A DNA stretch of 64,000 nucleotides from Chelatococcus sp. (GCA_003248805.1 QFQY01000009.1:1-64000); one strand, 5' to 3'. Shown: positions 25,825 to 34,441, counted from the first letter of the stretch. The notes: generated by a model from the sequence alone, not told the origin. Program-made: numbers and translations.

Positions 25825-26727
25825 ATGCGTGAACCGCAATCTTCGCTGTCTTGGCATTATCAGGCGCATGAATTCGGGCGCTTCCCTTCGGGCAGCGAAA
25901 GCAACCCAGCCTATCGGGCCGCGATCGCATCCTGTGCCGAGGCGATCCTGCGCATGCATGTCGCCGAGAAGCTTGTGAGCAAGGTCTTCGGCCGCAATCT
26001 CCAGTCGCATGCGGCGGGCCTCGTCCTCGTGATGCATTGCGAGGCGCAACGCGGTGCCGGGCAGAGGCCGACCCTGGGAGCCATCCAGCGCGAAATGGGC
26101 AGCCCCCGCACGCTCGCCGCCTTCTTCGCCCTGCTGCGGCTGGCGGGGTATGTCGGTGTCGAGCCGGTGCCGGGCGACCGCCGCTCCGCCTGGCTCGTGC
26201 CGGCGCCCCCGCTCTTCGCGGGGTTGCGCCAATGGCTCGCCCATCACGCGGATTGCAGCGAGACCATGGGGCTGGCTCCGCCCGGCCTCGCCGAGCGGCT
26301 GCGCACGGACGATGCCTGGCTGCACCTCTATCTGGGCCATGCCCGCCCCCTGCTCGCCCGAGTTCGCCAGGCGATGGCGGGCGACGGCGCCTGGGCCTGG
26401 TTCGACCGCTTCGATTGCGGCGACAGGATCGCCCTCGTCCTCCTGCATGCCCATCATGCCGGTGCGGAGCCGGGCGGCGCCGGGCCGCACTGGTTTCCGC
26501 TCGGCGGGCGGCGCATCGCGCAGCGGATCGGCATCTCGCATTCGCATCTGCGCAATGTCGTCAACGGAGCGGAGAAGCAGGGACTCGTCTTTCAGGATCG
26601 GGACTCGGGTCGTATCGCCCTGTCTCCCCGCTTCCTCGTCGAGAGCGAGGCCTGGTTCAGCGCCTTCTGGGGCTGGATCGCCGAGACGGCGCGCGAGGCG
26701 CAGGCCGCCTCGGCCGCCGGGAGATGA
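25825..26727 (+). CDS. Unrecognised protein with two helix-turn-helix-like segments
   Basis: A 300-residue soluble protein I do not recognise. PTLGAIQREMGSPRTLAAFF with LLRLAGYV (about residues 82-110) looks like a winged helix. GRRIAQRIGISHSHLRNVVN followed by AEKQGLVF (about 228-257) is a second and stronger HTH, with a following beta-hairpin (DRDSGRIALSP). This MarR-like duplication suggests a DNA-binding protein. There is no signal peptide or membrane helix. It lies divergent from the carbonic anhydrase gene and 57 bp before hisF, so it may be co-transcribed with hisF-hisE-coaA or regulate the neighbouring genes. Confidence 0.7.
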   Translation: MREPQSSLSWHYQAHEFGRFPSGSESNPAYRAAIASCAEAILRMHVAEKLVSKVFGRNLQSHAAGLVLVMHCEAQRGAGQRPTLGAIQREMGSPRTLAAFFALLRLAGYVGVEPVPGDRRSAWLVPAPPLFAGLRQWLAHHADCSETMGLAPPGLAERLRTDDAWLHLYLGHARPLLARVRQAMAGDGAWAWFDRFDCGDRIALVLLHAHHAGAEPGGAGPHWFPLGGRRIAQRIGISHSHLRNVVNGAEKQGLVFQDRDSGRIALSPRFLVESEAWFSAFWGWIAETAREAQAASAAGR

Positions 26728-26783
26728 CGCGGGACGGAAAATCCGGCATAGGCTCCCGGGGAAACCGATCCGGTCCGAGCGCC

Positions 26784-27545
26784 ATGTTGAAAACCCGCAT
26801 CATTCCCTGCCTCGACGTCAAGGACGGCCGCGTGGTCAAGGGCGTCAAGTTCCTCGATCTCGTCGATGCCGGCGACCCGGTGGAGGCCGCCAAGGCTTAT
26901 GACGCCGCAGGCGCCGACGAACTCTGCTTCCTCGACATCACCGCCAGCCACGAGGACCGGGGCATCCTGCTCGACGTGGTGACGCGGACCGCGGAGGCCT
27001 GCTTCATGCCGCTGACGGTGGGCGGCGGCGTGCGCAAGGTCGAGGATATCCGCGCGCTGCTGCTGGCGGGCGCCGACAAGGTCTCGATCAACACCGCGGC
27101 GGTGACGAACCGGCAGTTCGTCAGGGAGGCGGCCGAGAAGTTCGGCGACCAGTGCATCGTCGTCGCGATCGACGCCAAGCAGGTCTCGCCCGGGCGCTGG
27201 GAGATCTTCACCCATGGCGGGCGCAATCCGACCGGGCTCGACGCGGTCGATTTCGCCCGCGAGGTGGTCTCGCTGGGCGCCGGCGAGCTGCTCGTCACCT
27301 CGATGGACAAGGACGGCACCAGGTCGGGCTACGATCTCGGCCTGACCTGCGCGATTTCGGATGCGGTGTCGGTGCCGGTGATCGCCTCGGGCGGCGTCGG
27401 CGATCTGGACGATCTCGTCGAAGGCGTGCGCGAGGGCCATGCCTCGGCCGTCCTCGCCGCCTCGATCTTCCACTTCGGCACCTACACGATCGGGCAGGCC
27501 AAGGCGCATATGGCGCAGGCCGGCCTGCCGATGCGGCTGGATTGA
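26784..27545 (+). CDS. hisF: Imidazole glycerol phosphate synthase, cyclase subunit
   Basis: A 253-residue (beta/alpha)8 barrel that combines PRFAR with ammonia from HisH to give IGP and AICAR. D11 in IIPCLDVKDGRVVKG and D130 in VVAIDAKQ are the catalytic acids. LTVGGGVRKVED and IASGGVGDLDDL are the phosphate-binding loops. Length is standard. It is followed after 4 bp by hisE. The separation from hisA/hisH by two unrelated genes is unusual for this conserved block. Confidence 0.97.
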   Translation: MLKTRIIPCLDVKDGRVVKGVKFLDLVDAGDPVEAAKAYDAAGADELCFLDITASHEDRGILLDVVTRTAEACFMPLTVGGGVRKVEDIRALLLAGADKVSINTAAVTNRQFVREAAEKFGDQCIVVAIDAKQVSPGRWEIFTHGGRNPTGLDAVDFAREVVSLGAGELLVTSMDKDGTRSGYDLGLTCAISDAVSVPVIASGGVGDLDDLVEGVREGHASAVLAASIFHFGTYTIGQAKAHMAQAGLPMRLD

Positions 27546-27549
27546 GGCG

Positions 27550-27870
27550 ATGAGCTCCTTCACCCTCGCCGATCTCGAACGGATCGTCGCCGAGCGCGGC
27601 GCCGCCTCGCCCGAGGAATCCTGGACCGCCAGGCTGCTGGCCGCCGGTCCGGAGCGCGCCGCCAAGAAGCTCGGCGAGGAGGCGGTCGAGGCCGTCATCG
27701 CCGCCGTGAAGGGCGACCGCGCCGAACTGATCGCCGAGAGCGCCGATCTGCTGTATCATCTTTTGGTTGTGCTCCGCAGCCGCGATGTTGCATTGCGGGA
27801 CGTGTTGAGCCAGCTTGAAGCCCGTACTGCACGCTCCGGCCTGGCCGAGAAGGCGGCGCGGCCCAGTTGA
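27550..27870 (+). CDS. hisE: Phosphoribosyl-ATP pyrophosphatase
   Basis: A 106-residue all-alpha MazG-like enzyme catalysing the second step of histidine synthesis. SWTARLLAAGPERAAKKLGEEAVEAVIAA contains the E-E-x-x-E metal-binding helix, and ELIAESADLLYHLLVVL the E-x-x-D helix. Length is normal. It follows hisF with a 4-bp gap and precedes coaA closely, an order widely shared in Hyphomicrobiales. Confidence 0.96.
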   Translation: MSSFTLADLERIVAERGAASPEESWTARLLAAGPERAAKKLGEEAVEAVIAAVKGDRAELIAESADLLYHLLVVLRSRDVALRDVLSQLEARTARSGLAEKAARPS

Positions 27871-27919
27871 AGCCGAGGCTTGTCGCGTGAACCTCGAAGC
27901 GTGGGATGCGGGTCGCCCG

Positions 27920-28894
27920 ATGGATCAGCGTGTTGTTCCGGCCCCCGCAGACACTGATCTCGTGTCGCCCTATCGGGTCTTCAGCCGCGACGAATGGGCC
28001 CATCTGCGTGCCGACACGCCGCTGACGCTCTCGGTCGACGACCTCACCAAGCTGCAGTCGATCAACGATCCGATCTCGCTCGACGAGATCGTCGCGATCT
28101 ATCTTCCGCTGTCGCGGCTGCTCTCGCTCTACGTCGCGGCGACGCAGGGCCTGTTCAAGGCGACGCAGCGCTTCCTGCTGGCCGAGTCCGAGGTCAAGGT
28201 TCCCTACATCATCGGGGTCGCCGGCTCGGTCGCCGTCGGCAAGTCGACCACCGCCCGCGTGCTGAAGGCGCTGCTGTCGCGCTGGCCGAACACGCCGAAG
28301 GTCGAGCTCGTCACGACCGACGGCTTCCTCATGCCGAACGCCGAGCTGGAGCGGCGCGGCCTGATGCAGCGCAAGGGCTTCCCCGAGAGCTATGACGGCT
28401 CCGCGATCCTGCGCTTCCTCTCCGAGATCAAGGCCGGCAAGCCGACCGTGACGGCGCCGGTCTACTCGCATCTCGTCTACGACGTGGTGCCGGGCGAGAC
28501 GGTCACGGTCGAGCGGCCCGACATCCTCATTCTGGAAGGGCTGAACGTGCTCCAGCCCAGCCGCATGCCGAGGGACGGGCAGGTCATCCCCTTCGTCTCC
28601 GATTATTTCGACTTCTCGGTCTATCTCGACGCCGACGAGCAGGATTTGCATCGCTGGTACGTCGACCGCTTCATGACGCTGCGCCAGACCGCCTTCCGCG
28701 ACCCGCGCTCCTTCTTCCGCAAATATGCCGAGATCCCGGCGGAGGAGGCGCTGTCCATCGCCGAGAACCTCTGGGGCGGCATCAACCTGCCGAACCTTCA
28801 GGAGAACATCCTGCCGACCCGGCAGCGCGCCAGCCTGATCCTGACGAAGGGCGCGAGCCATCGCATCCAGCAGGTCGCGCTGCGTCGCCTTTGA
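27920..28894 (+). CDS. coaA: Type I pantothenate kinase
   Basis: A 324-residue P-loop kinase catalysing the first step of CoA synthesis. IIGVAGSVAVGKSTTARVL is the Walker A region, VTTDGFLMPNAELERRGLM the substrate-binding block, ILEGLNVLQ the Walker B equivalent, and FFRKYAEI and WGGINLPNLQENILPTR C-terminal family signatures. ATG at 27920 is preferred; a GTG at 27887 with a purine-rich upstream would add 11 residues and is also credible. CoaA of this type is usually inhibited by CoA. Confidence 0.94.
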   Translation: MDQRVVPAPADTDLVSPYRVFSRDEWAHLRADTPLTLSVDDLTKLQSINDPISLDEIVAIYLPLSRLLSLYVAATQGLFKATQRFLLAESEVKVPYIIGVAGSVAVGKSTTARVLKALLSRWPNTPKVELVTTDGFLMPNAELERRGLMQRKGFPESYDGSAILRFLSEIKAGKPTVTAPVYSHLVYDVVPGETVTVERPDILILEGLNVLQPSRMPRDGQVIPFVSDYFDFSVYLDADEQDLHRWYVDRFMTLRQTAFRDPRSFFRKYAEIPAEEALSIAENLWGGINLPNLQENILPTRQRASLILTKGASHRIQQVALRRL

Positions 28895-28914
28895 CCGTGC
28901 GCGAGGCCTCTCAC

Positions 28915-28995
28915 CGTCATTGCGAACGCAGCGAAGCAATCCACTCTCGTGGAACGCTATGTTCTCTGGATTGCTTCGCTGTGCTCGCAATGACG
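28915..28995. repeat. Dispersed palindromic repeat, GAAGCAATCCA type (copy 3)
   Basis: Starts CGTCATTGCGAACGCAGC, continues GAAGCAATCCA, then TGGATTGCTTCGC and CTCGCAATGACG. It occupies nearly all of the gap between coaA and the YqaA-like gene, both on the plus strand. Confidence 0.88.
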
Positions 28996-29035
28996 TTATG
29001 GGGGCATGCCGGCCCCTGCGTGAGACGCTGAGGCG

Positions 29036-29482
29036 ATGGAGGCTCTCGCATCGCTCGCCGCCATGGCGGGCGCGGCCTTCGTCGCGGCGACGCTGCTGCC
29101 GGCCCAGTCGGAGGCGGTCTTCCTCGGCCTCCTGGCGGTCGGCACTGTCGATCCGCTGACCCTGTTCCTCGTGGCGAGCGTCGCCAACACGGCCGGCTCC
29201 GCCCTGAACTGGTGGCTCGGCCGGCTGATCGCCGACCATGGCGTCGAGCACCTGCCGGTCCGCCTGCGCCCCGATCCGGCTCGCCTCGTCCAGGCGCAGG
29301 GCTGGTTCCGGCGCTATGGCTGGGTGTCGCTGTTCTTCGCCTGGCTGCCGGTGATCGGCGACCCGCTGACCTTCGTCGCCGGCACGCTCAGGATGCCCTT
29401 CGCGCGCTTCCTGCTGCCCGTCTTGGTCGGCAAGGCCGGCCGCTATGCCGTGTTGTGGAGCGGCTGGGCGGGTCTGGCCTGA
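29036..29482 (+). CDS. YqaA-like small membrane protein (DedA-related)
   Basis: A 148-residue inner-membrane protein with about four membrane segments. The pattern LLPAQSEAVFLGLL, ANTAGSALNWWLGRL and WFRRYGWVSLFFAWLPVIGDPLTFVAGTLRMPF is that of YqaA family proteins, which are small relatives of the DedA/SNARE-associated fold. The re-entrant helix motif G-x-W-x-x-x-F-x-x-W-x-P is visible. Function of YqaA is unknown; DedA relatives act as lipid flippases or influence membrane potential. Confidence 0.82.
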   Translation: MEALASLAAMAGAAFVAATLLPAQSEAVFLGLLAVGTVDPLTLFLVASVANTAGSALNWWLGRLIADHGVEHLPVRLRPDPARLVQAQGWFRRYGWVSLFFAWLPVIGDPLTFVAGTLRMPFARFLLPVLVGKAGRYAVLWSGWAGLA

Positions 29483-29556
29483 GGAGGCGCCTTGCCGTTT
29501 GCGAAACGCCGCCGCACAGGCTACCAGCAGGCGCCTATCCTTCAGGAGACCCTACG

Positions 29557-29907
29557 ATGAGCATCCAACGAATCGGCGTCGGCCCGCGCATGTCCAAGGC
29601 CGTCGTGCACGGCGACACCGTCTATCTCGCCGGTCAGGTCTGCGACAAGGCGGCCGGCAAGAGCGTCGCCGAGCAGACCGAGGAGATCCTCGGCATCATC
29701 GACGGGCTGCTGGCCGAGGCCGGCACCGACAAGTCGAAGCTCCTGATGGTCAACATCTGGCTCTCCGACATGTCGACCTTCGCCGAGATGAACGCCGTGT
29801 GGGACAAGTGGGTGATCGCGGGCGCCACGCCCGGCCGCGCCACCGTCGAAGCCAAGCTCGCCGCGCCGCAGTTCACGGTCGAGATCGCGGTCATCGCCGC
29901 CAAGTAA
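29557..29907 (+). CDS. RidA family enamine/imine deaminase-like protein
   Basis: A 116-residue YjgF/YER057c/UK114 protein. VVHGDTVYLAGQVCD, SVAEQTEEILGIIDGLLAEAG, VNIWLSDMSTFAEMNAVWDKWV and PGRATVEAKLAAPQFTVEI are the family blocks. The arginine in PGRAT corresponds to the substrate-carboxylate arginine of catalytic RidA. RidA hydrolyses reactive 2-aminoacrylate released by PLP enzymes. Some subgroups lack deaminase activity, so the activity here is probable rather than sure. A good GGAG ribosome site precedes ATG 29557. Confidence 0.88.
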   Translation: MSIQRIGVGPRMSKAVVHGDTVYLAGQVCDKAAGKSVAEQTEEILGIIDGLLAEAGTDKSKLLMVNIWLSDMSTFAEMNAVWDKWVIAGATPGRATVEAKLAAPQFTVEIAVIAAK

Positions 29908-29941
29908 GGTTGCCGAGCAAGGTTGCCGAGCAAGGCTGCCG
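29906..29941 (+). repeat. Short tandem repeat after the RidA gene
   Basis: AAGGTTGCCGAGC occurs twice in tandem (29906-29918 and 29919-29931) and is followed by a shortened third unit AAGGCTGCCG. It starts at the RidA stop codon. No known role. Confidence 0.6.
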
Positions 29942-30040
29942 CCGGAGCCCGGGCCGCGTCGAGGTCGACGCCGCCCGGACTTCGGGATATGACCGATACT
30001 GCGACCGATAATGCGACAAGAGCGCCGGCCGGAGGCGGGT

Positions 30041-31435
30041 TTGCCCACGAATTCGGATGACATCGCTGTCGTCATCGCGCGCGTCTCGCAGCGCTACGAT
30101 GTCTCGCACGCGATTCTGCTCGGCATGGTGGCGAAGCTGACCGGCACGGCGGCGATGCCGCCTCTCGCCCGGCTGGAGCGGCGCCTGGTCCGCCGCATTC
30201 CCAACGTCCAGCGCCTGCGTGCCGGCCTCGCGCAGAGCGTGGCCGACGAGGCTCTCGCGGGCTGGCGCAGGGCCGCCGCCTCGGCGGTGGATGCGGGGCA
30301 GTTCATCGAGGTCGACAAGGCTCTGGCTCAGGCCGAGTTCCATATTCTGGCCGGCGCGGTCGATCTGGCGGAGCTTGCTCCCGAACGCCGCATTGCCGCC
30401 GGCGAGATGCGCGCCCTGCGTGGCGAGGTCAGCAAGCTCGGGCTTACCCAGCAGCATGCCCGCGAGGCCGCCCAGCGCTTCGCGGAGGCCGTCGCGATCG
30501 TCGGCCGGTCGGACCCCGCGTGCAGCCATGCCTTCGGCCTCCGCCAGGCGAATGCGCTGATCCTGCTGGCCGAGGAATGGAGCAGTCAGTCGGACTACGA
30601 GGCCGCGATCGCGCATCTGCGGCAAATGCTCGGCCAGCTCGACAATTTCGAGGACACCATTCGCTGGGCCGAGGTCCAGGAGCGGCTCGGCGTCGCGCTG
30701 GCGGGGCTCGGCGGCCTGCGCGGTGACAGGGCGCTGCTGCACGAGGCTGCCGCATGCTATCGCACGGCGCTCGAGGATGTGCGCCGCGAGCACGACCTGC
30801 CGCTCTGGGCGAGGTTGCAGCGCCATCTCGGCCGGCTCGCGCTGGAACTCGGCGAGGCGCAGGACGATCGCGCCCTGATCGAGGAGGCCGTGGAAGCCTT
30901 GCGCGCCGCCTCGTCGGTGATGGAGCGAGCCTCCGATGCGCCGGCCTGGGCGGCGGCGCAGTTCGATCTCGGGCGAGCGCTTTCGGCGCTCGGGCGCCGC
31001 TCGGCCGGCCTGGCCGATCTCGAGGCCGCCTACAACGCCTTGAATTGCGCCGGACAGGTTTGGACGCGGGACGTCGCTCCGGCTCGCTGGGCCGACATCC
31101 AGGACCGGATGGGAGCGGTTCTGGCGACGATGGGCGGCAGCTACAACGAGACGGTCGTGCTGGAGGAGGCGGTCGCGGCGTTCGGCCGTGCGCTCGAGGT
31201 CAGGCGCCGCGAGACCGATCTTCCCGCATGGGCGTCGAGCATGGCCGGCCGCGCGGAGGCGACGATGCAGCTCGCCCGGCGCGGCAAGGAGCTCGGGCTC
31301 GCGCAGCAGGCGCTCTCGCAACTCGTCGAGGCCATGGAGGCGGCGCGGGGGGCCGGCGATGCCGCGCTCGCCGCCGCGCTCCAGACCAGGCTCGTCGCGG
31401 CCGGGGCCATGGCCCAAGCGCTGGCGGGCGGCTGA
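30041..31435 (+). CDS. Unrecognised TPR-like helical repeat protein
   Basis: About 464 residues, nearly all helical. From about residue 150 on, repeated segments of roughly 45-50 residues with patterns such as WAEVQERLGVALAGLG, WARLQRHLGRLALELG, WAAAQFDLGRALSALG and WADIQDRMGAVLATMG recall tetratricopeptide repeats (W-A-x-x-Q-x-x-L-G). The start is uncertain: TTG 30041 has a strong GGAGG five bases upstream, while ATG 30011 has none. No signal peptide or catalytic motif is visible. It probably mediates protein interactions; the partner is unknown. Confidence 0.72.
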   Translation: MPTNSDDIAVVIARVSQRYDVSHAILLGMVAKLTGTAAMPPLARLERRLVRRIPNVQRLRAGLAQSVADEALAGWRRAAASAVDAGQFIEVDKALAQAEFHILAGAVDLAELAPERRIAAGEMRALRGEVSKLGLTQQHAREAAQRFAEAVAIVGRSDPACSHAFGLRQANALILLAEEWSSQSDYEAAIAHLRQMLGQLDNFEDTIRWAEVQERLGVALAGLGGLRGDRALLHEAAACYRTALEDVRREHDLPLWARLQRHLGRLALELGEAQDDRALIEEAVEALRAASSVMERASDAPAWAAAQFDLGRALSALGRRSAGLADLEAAYNALNCAGQVWTRDVAPARWADIQDRMGAVLATMGGSYNETVVLEEAVAAFGRALEVRRRETDLPAWASSMAGRAEATMQLARRGKELGLAQQALSQLVEAMEAARGAGDAALAAALQTRLVAAGAMAQALAGG

Positions 31436-31447
31436 CCCCTCAGCCGC
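31428..31447. terminator. Hairpin over two convergent stop codons
   Basis: GCGGCTGA (31428-31435), loop CCCC, TCAGCCGC (31440-31447). The stem includes the stop codons of both the TPR-like gene and the convergent aminotransferase gene. No T-run follows on either side, so a terminator role is tentative. Confidence 0.4.
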
Positions 31448-32591
31448 GCCGGCGGTGTGCCGACAGGCGTTCCAGCGCGGCGTCGAGCGTCGCGTCGCGC
31501 TTGGCGAAGCAGAAGCGCACGACGGATTTGACCGCCCCCTGGGCGTAGAAGGCGCTGACGGGGATCGCCGCGACACCGCTCTCCGTGACGAGCCGGCGGC
31601 AGAAGGCGATGTCGTCGGTCTCGCTCAGCGCGCCGATGTCGACGTTCAGGAAATAGGTTCCGACGCTGGGCAGGACCTCGAAGCCGAGACCTTCGAGCCC
31701 GGCCGTGAAGCGGTCGCGCGAGCGCTGGAAATCGGCGCGCATGCCCTCGAAATAGGAATCGTCCTTTCCGAGCCCGTAGGCGACCGCCGCCTGCAGATTG
31801 GGCGGGGTCGTGAAGGTGATGAACTGGTGCGCCTTCGCCAGCACCTTCATCAGCCGGGGCGCAGCCATCACGAGCCCGACCTTCCAGCCGGTCAGCGAGA
31901 AGATCTTGCCGGCCGAGGAGATCTTGACGGTTCGCTCGCGCATGTCGGGCCTGCCGAGCACCGGGGCATGCCGGCGCCCGTCGAATACCACATGCTCCCA
32001 GACCTCGTCGCAGATCGCGACGGCGTCGTGCCGGACGCAGAAATCGGCCAGGAGGTCGATATCGGCCTGGCTGAAGATCGTCGCGGTCGGATTCAGCGGG
32101 TTGTTGAACAGCACGACCCGGGTTTTCGGCGAGAAGGCTTGCGCCAGCGCCTCCTCGGTCAACCCGAAGGCGGGTGGCTTCAAGGTCACGAATTTCGGAA
32201 CGCCGCCGGCGCGCAGCACGAGCGGCAGATAGGCGTCGTACATCGGCTCGAACAGCACGACCTCGTCGCCCGGCGCGACCAGCGCCAGCAGGGCGCCGGC
32301 GATGGCCTCCGTCGCGCCGGACGTCACCATGATCTCGCTCTCGGGGTCGAGATCGAGGTCCTGCCAGTGCTTGTAATGCGTCGCCGTGGCTTGCCGAAGC
32401 TCCGGCAGCCCCATCATCGGCGGATACTGGTTCCAGCCGTTGAGCACGGCATCGGCCGCCTTGGCGCGGACGTCCTCCGGCCCGGGATCGTCCGGAAAGC
32501 CCTGGCCGAGATTGACCGCGCCGGTCTCGCGCGCCAGCCGCGACATCACCTCGAAGACGCTGGTTTCCAGGGAAGCGAAGATCGGATTCAT
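31440..32591 (-). CDS. PLP-dependent aminotransferase, class I (fold type I)
   Basis: A 383-residue aminotransferase. VNLGQGFPDDPGPEDV is the N-terminal substrate block, VTSGATEAIAGALLAL the PLP-phosphate region, NNPLNPTA (163-170) includes the Asn ligand, AICDEVWEHVVFDG the Asp ligand, and SSAGKIFSLTGWKVG holds K229, the PLP lysine. It resembles the YbdL/kynurenine-aminotransferase group (methionine, glutamine or aromatic amino acid donors), but the donor cannot be read. ATG at 32589-32591 starts the conserved region. Confidence 0.9.
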   Translation of the reverse strand: MNPIFASLETSVFEVMSRLARETGAVNLGQGFPDDPGPEDVRAKAADAVLNGWNQYPPMMGLPELRQATATHYKHWQDLDLDPESEIMVTSGATEAIAGALLALVAPGDEVVLFEPMYDAYLPLVLRAGGVPKFVTLKPPAFGLTEEALAQAFSPKTRVVLFNNPLNPTATIFSQADIDLLADFCVRHDAVAICDEVWEHVVFDGRRHAPVLGRPDMRERTVKISSAGKIFSLTGWKVGLVMAAPRLMKVLAKAHQFITFTTPPNLQAAVAYGLGKDDSYFEGMRADFQRSRDRFTAGLEGLGFEVLPSVGTYFLNVDIGALSETDDIAFCRRLVTESGVAAIPVSAFYAQGAVKSVVRFCFAKRDATLDAALERLSAHRRRG

Positions 32592-32890
32592 GGCGTCGGC
32601 TGAGCTCGGCGGCGAATTTCGGCGAAGGCTCCTATCATGCCCTGTCCGTTTTTGCATCCGGAATGATCGGTCTGAAGAACGATTGGTCGCGCGTGATCGC
32701 CCCGAAAAATACCGAATGAAGAATATTGACATTCGTCACAGATCAGGATTAACTCATTTCAGCCGGTTCACGACGGTCCCTGCTGCGACTTCGCCCCTTT
32801 GGAGCAGCGGTGGCCGACGTGAGCCGGTGATCGCGTGGAGGCCGCACGCGGCGGTTGCCCTGCGCGCCGGCGCTGGCACATAAGCAGCCT
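32592..32890. promoter_or_regulatory. Divergent intergenic region with candidate sigma70 promoter for cobQ
   Basis: About 300 bp between the aminotransferase and cobQ, markedly more AT-rich in its middle. On the plus strand TTGACA (32726-32731) and TTAACT (32749-32754) are spaced by exactly 17 bp, facing cobQ about 135 bp away. I looked for a cobalamin riboswitch and saw no recognisable B12 box; the long leader therefore remains unexplained. The aminotransferase promoter should also lie here. Confidence 0.45.
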
Positions 32891-34381
32891 ATGGCCCGCT
32901 CCCTGACACCTGCCGTCATGATCCTCGGCACCGGCTCCAATGTCGGGAAGTCGCTTCTCGTCGCCGGCCTCTGCCGCCTCTTCGCCGATCGTGGCCTGCG
33001 CGTGCGGCCCTTCAAGCCGCAGAACATGTCCAACAACGCCGCGGCGACCGCCGATGGCGAGATCGGCCGGGCGCAGGCCCTGCAGGCGCGGGCCGCGCGC
33101 GTCGTGCCGCATGTCGACATGAACCCCGTCCTGCTGAAGCCGGAGGGAGAGCGCGGCAGCCAGGTCATCCTCCAGGGCAGGGTCGAAGGGCGCTTGTCGT
33201 CGCGCGATTTCGCGCGCCGGGGCGACTTCCTGCCGCGCGTTCTCGAGAGCTTCGAGCGTCTCGCCGCCGAGGCCGATCTCGTGCTCGTCGAAGGCGCAGG
33301 CTCTCCGGCGGAGACGAATCTGCGGGCGCGCGACATCGCCAATCTCGGCTTCGCGCGCGCCGCCGGCGTGCCCGCCATCCTCGTGGGCGACATCGATCGC
33401 GGCGGCGTCATCGCGAGCCTCGTCGGCAGCCATGCGGTGCTCGACGAGGCCGATCGCGCGATGATCCGGGCCTTCGCCATCAATCGCTTCCGGGGCGATC
33501 CCGCCCTGTTCGAGGCAGGAGTCGGGACGATCGCCGCCGCCACGGGCTGGCCCTCGCTCGGCATCGTGCCGTGGTTCGCCGACGCCCATCGCCTGCCGGC
33601 CGAGGACGGGCTCGACCTCGCAGGCATCCGCAGGCCCGGCGGCCGCATCAAAATCGCCGTGCCGATCCTGCCGGGCATCGCGAATTTCGACGATCTCGAT
33701 CCGCTGAAGCTGGAGCCCGAGGTCGATCTGGTGATGGTCGGGCCCGGCCGGCCGCTGCCGGGCGATGCCGACCTCGTCATCCTGCCCGGCTCGAAGACCA
33801 CGCTGCGCGATCTGGCGGCGCTGCGGCGCGAGGGCTGGGACATCGACATCCTCGCGCATCGCCGCAGGGGCGGGCATGTGCTGGGCCTGTGCGGGGGCTA
33901 CCAGATGCTCGGGCGCGGCGTCGGCGACCCGCTCGGGCTCGAAGGTCCGCCCGGGGAGGCGCCTGGCCTCGGCCTGCTCGACGTCGAAACGGTGCTCGAC
34001 GACGGCAAGACCGTCCGCGAGGTCGATTTCGTTCACGCCGGGAGCGGCACGGCCGGCCGAGCCTACGAGATCCATCTCGGCCGGACGCAAGGCGTCGACA
34101 CCGTCCGCGCGCCGTTCCGCGTCGGGGGGCGGCCCGAGGGGGCGGCGAGCCCGGACGGCCGCGTCGTCGGCAGCTACCTGCACGGCGTCTTCACCTCCGA
34201 CGCCGTGCGTGCCGCCTGCCTGGCTGCGCTGGGCGGCGGCGCATGGCGGCCGGGCCTCGCCTATGAGGAGGCCGTCGAGGAGACGCTGGACCTGCTGGCG
34301 GCGCATCTGGAGCGCCATCTCGACATCGAGGCGATCCTGCGGATCGCGTCTGGCCGGGCGTTCGATCCTGCCCGGCCTTGA
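32891..34381 (+). CDS. cobQ: Cobyric acid synthase (glutamine-hydrolysing)
   Basis: A 496-residue enzyme that amidates four side chains of adenosylcobyrinic acid a,c-diamide. Residues 8-22 (VMILGTGSNVGKSLL) form the ATP-binding loop of the dethiobiotin-synthetase-like domain. PFKPQNMSNNAA and VLVEGAGSPAE are CobQ signatures. The C-terminal amidotransferase domain has GHVLGLCGGYQMLG with the nucleophile Cys and SYLHGVF with the catalytic His. No other cobalamin genes are in the window, so it is separated from the main pathway cluster, if one exists. Confidence 0.95.
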   Translation: MARSLTPAVMILGTGSNVGKSLLVAGLCRLFADRGLRVRPFKPQNMSNNAAATADGEIGRAQALQARAARVVPHVDMNPVLLKPEGERGSQVILQGRVEGRLSSRDFARRGDFLPRVLESFERLAAEADLVLVEGAGSPAETNLRARDIANLGFARAAGVPAILVGDIDRGGVIASLVGSHAVLDEADRAMIRAFAINRFRGDPALFEAGVGTIAAATGWPSLGIVPWFADAHRLPAEDGLDLAGIRRPGGRIKIAVPILPGIANFDDLDPLKLEPEVDLVMVGPGRPLPGDADLVILPGSKTTLRDLAALRREGWDIDILAHRRRGGHVLGLCGGYQMLGRGVGDPLGLEGPPGEAPGLGLLDVETVLDDGKTVREVDFVHAGSGTAGRAYEIHLGRTQGVDTVRAPFRVGGRPEGAASPDGRVVGSYLHGVFTSDAVRAACLAALGGGAWRPGLAYEEAVEETLDLLAAHLERHLDIEAILRIASGRAFDPARP

Positions 34382-34419
34382 GCGAGATCAACGACTAAAC
34401 CCTTTATTCGCCATAATGT

Positions 34420-34441
34420 TGACGGATGATGAAATTCGTCA
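34420..34441. promoter_or_regulatory. Inverted repeat upstream of the TetR-family gene
   Basis: TGACG (34420-34424) and CGTCA (34437-34441) are separated by 12 bp in a locally AT-rich segment, about 50 bp before the regulator's start. The position suits an autoregulatory TetR operator. Half-sites are short, so this is weak evidence. Confidence 0.3.

Noticed and set aside
25815..25833. A second CtrA-like site (TTAA-N7-TGAA) at the start of the unknown HTH gene
   Set aside because: It has a mismatch and overlaps the start codon, a poor position; likely chance.
32592..32890. Cobalamin riboswitch before cobQ
   Set aside because: No B12-box-like sequence is recognisable in the leader, although the leader is long enough. 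A covariance-model search would settle it.
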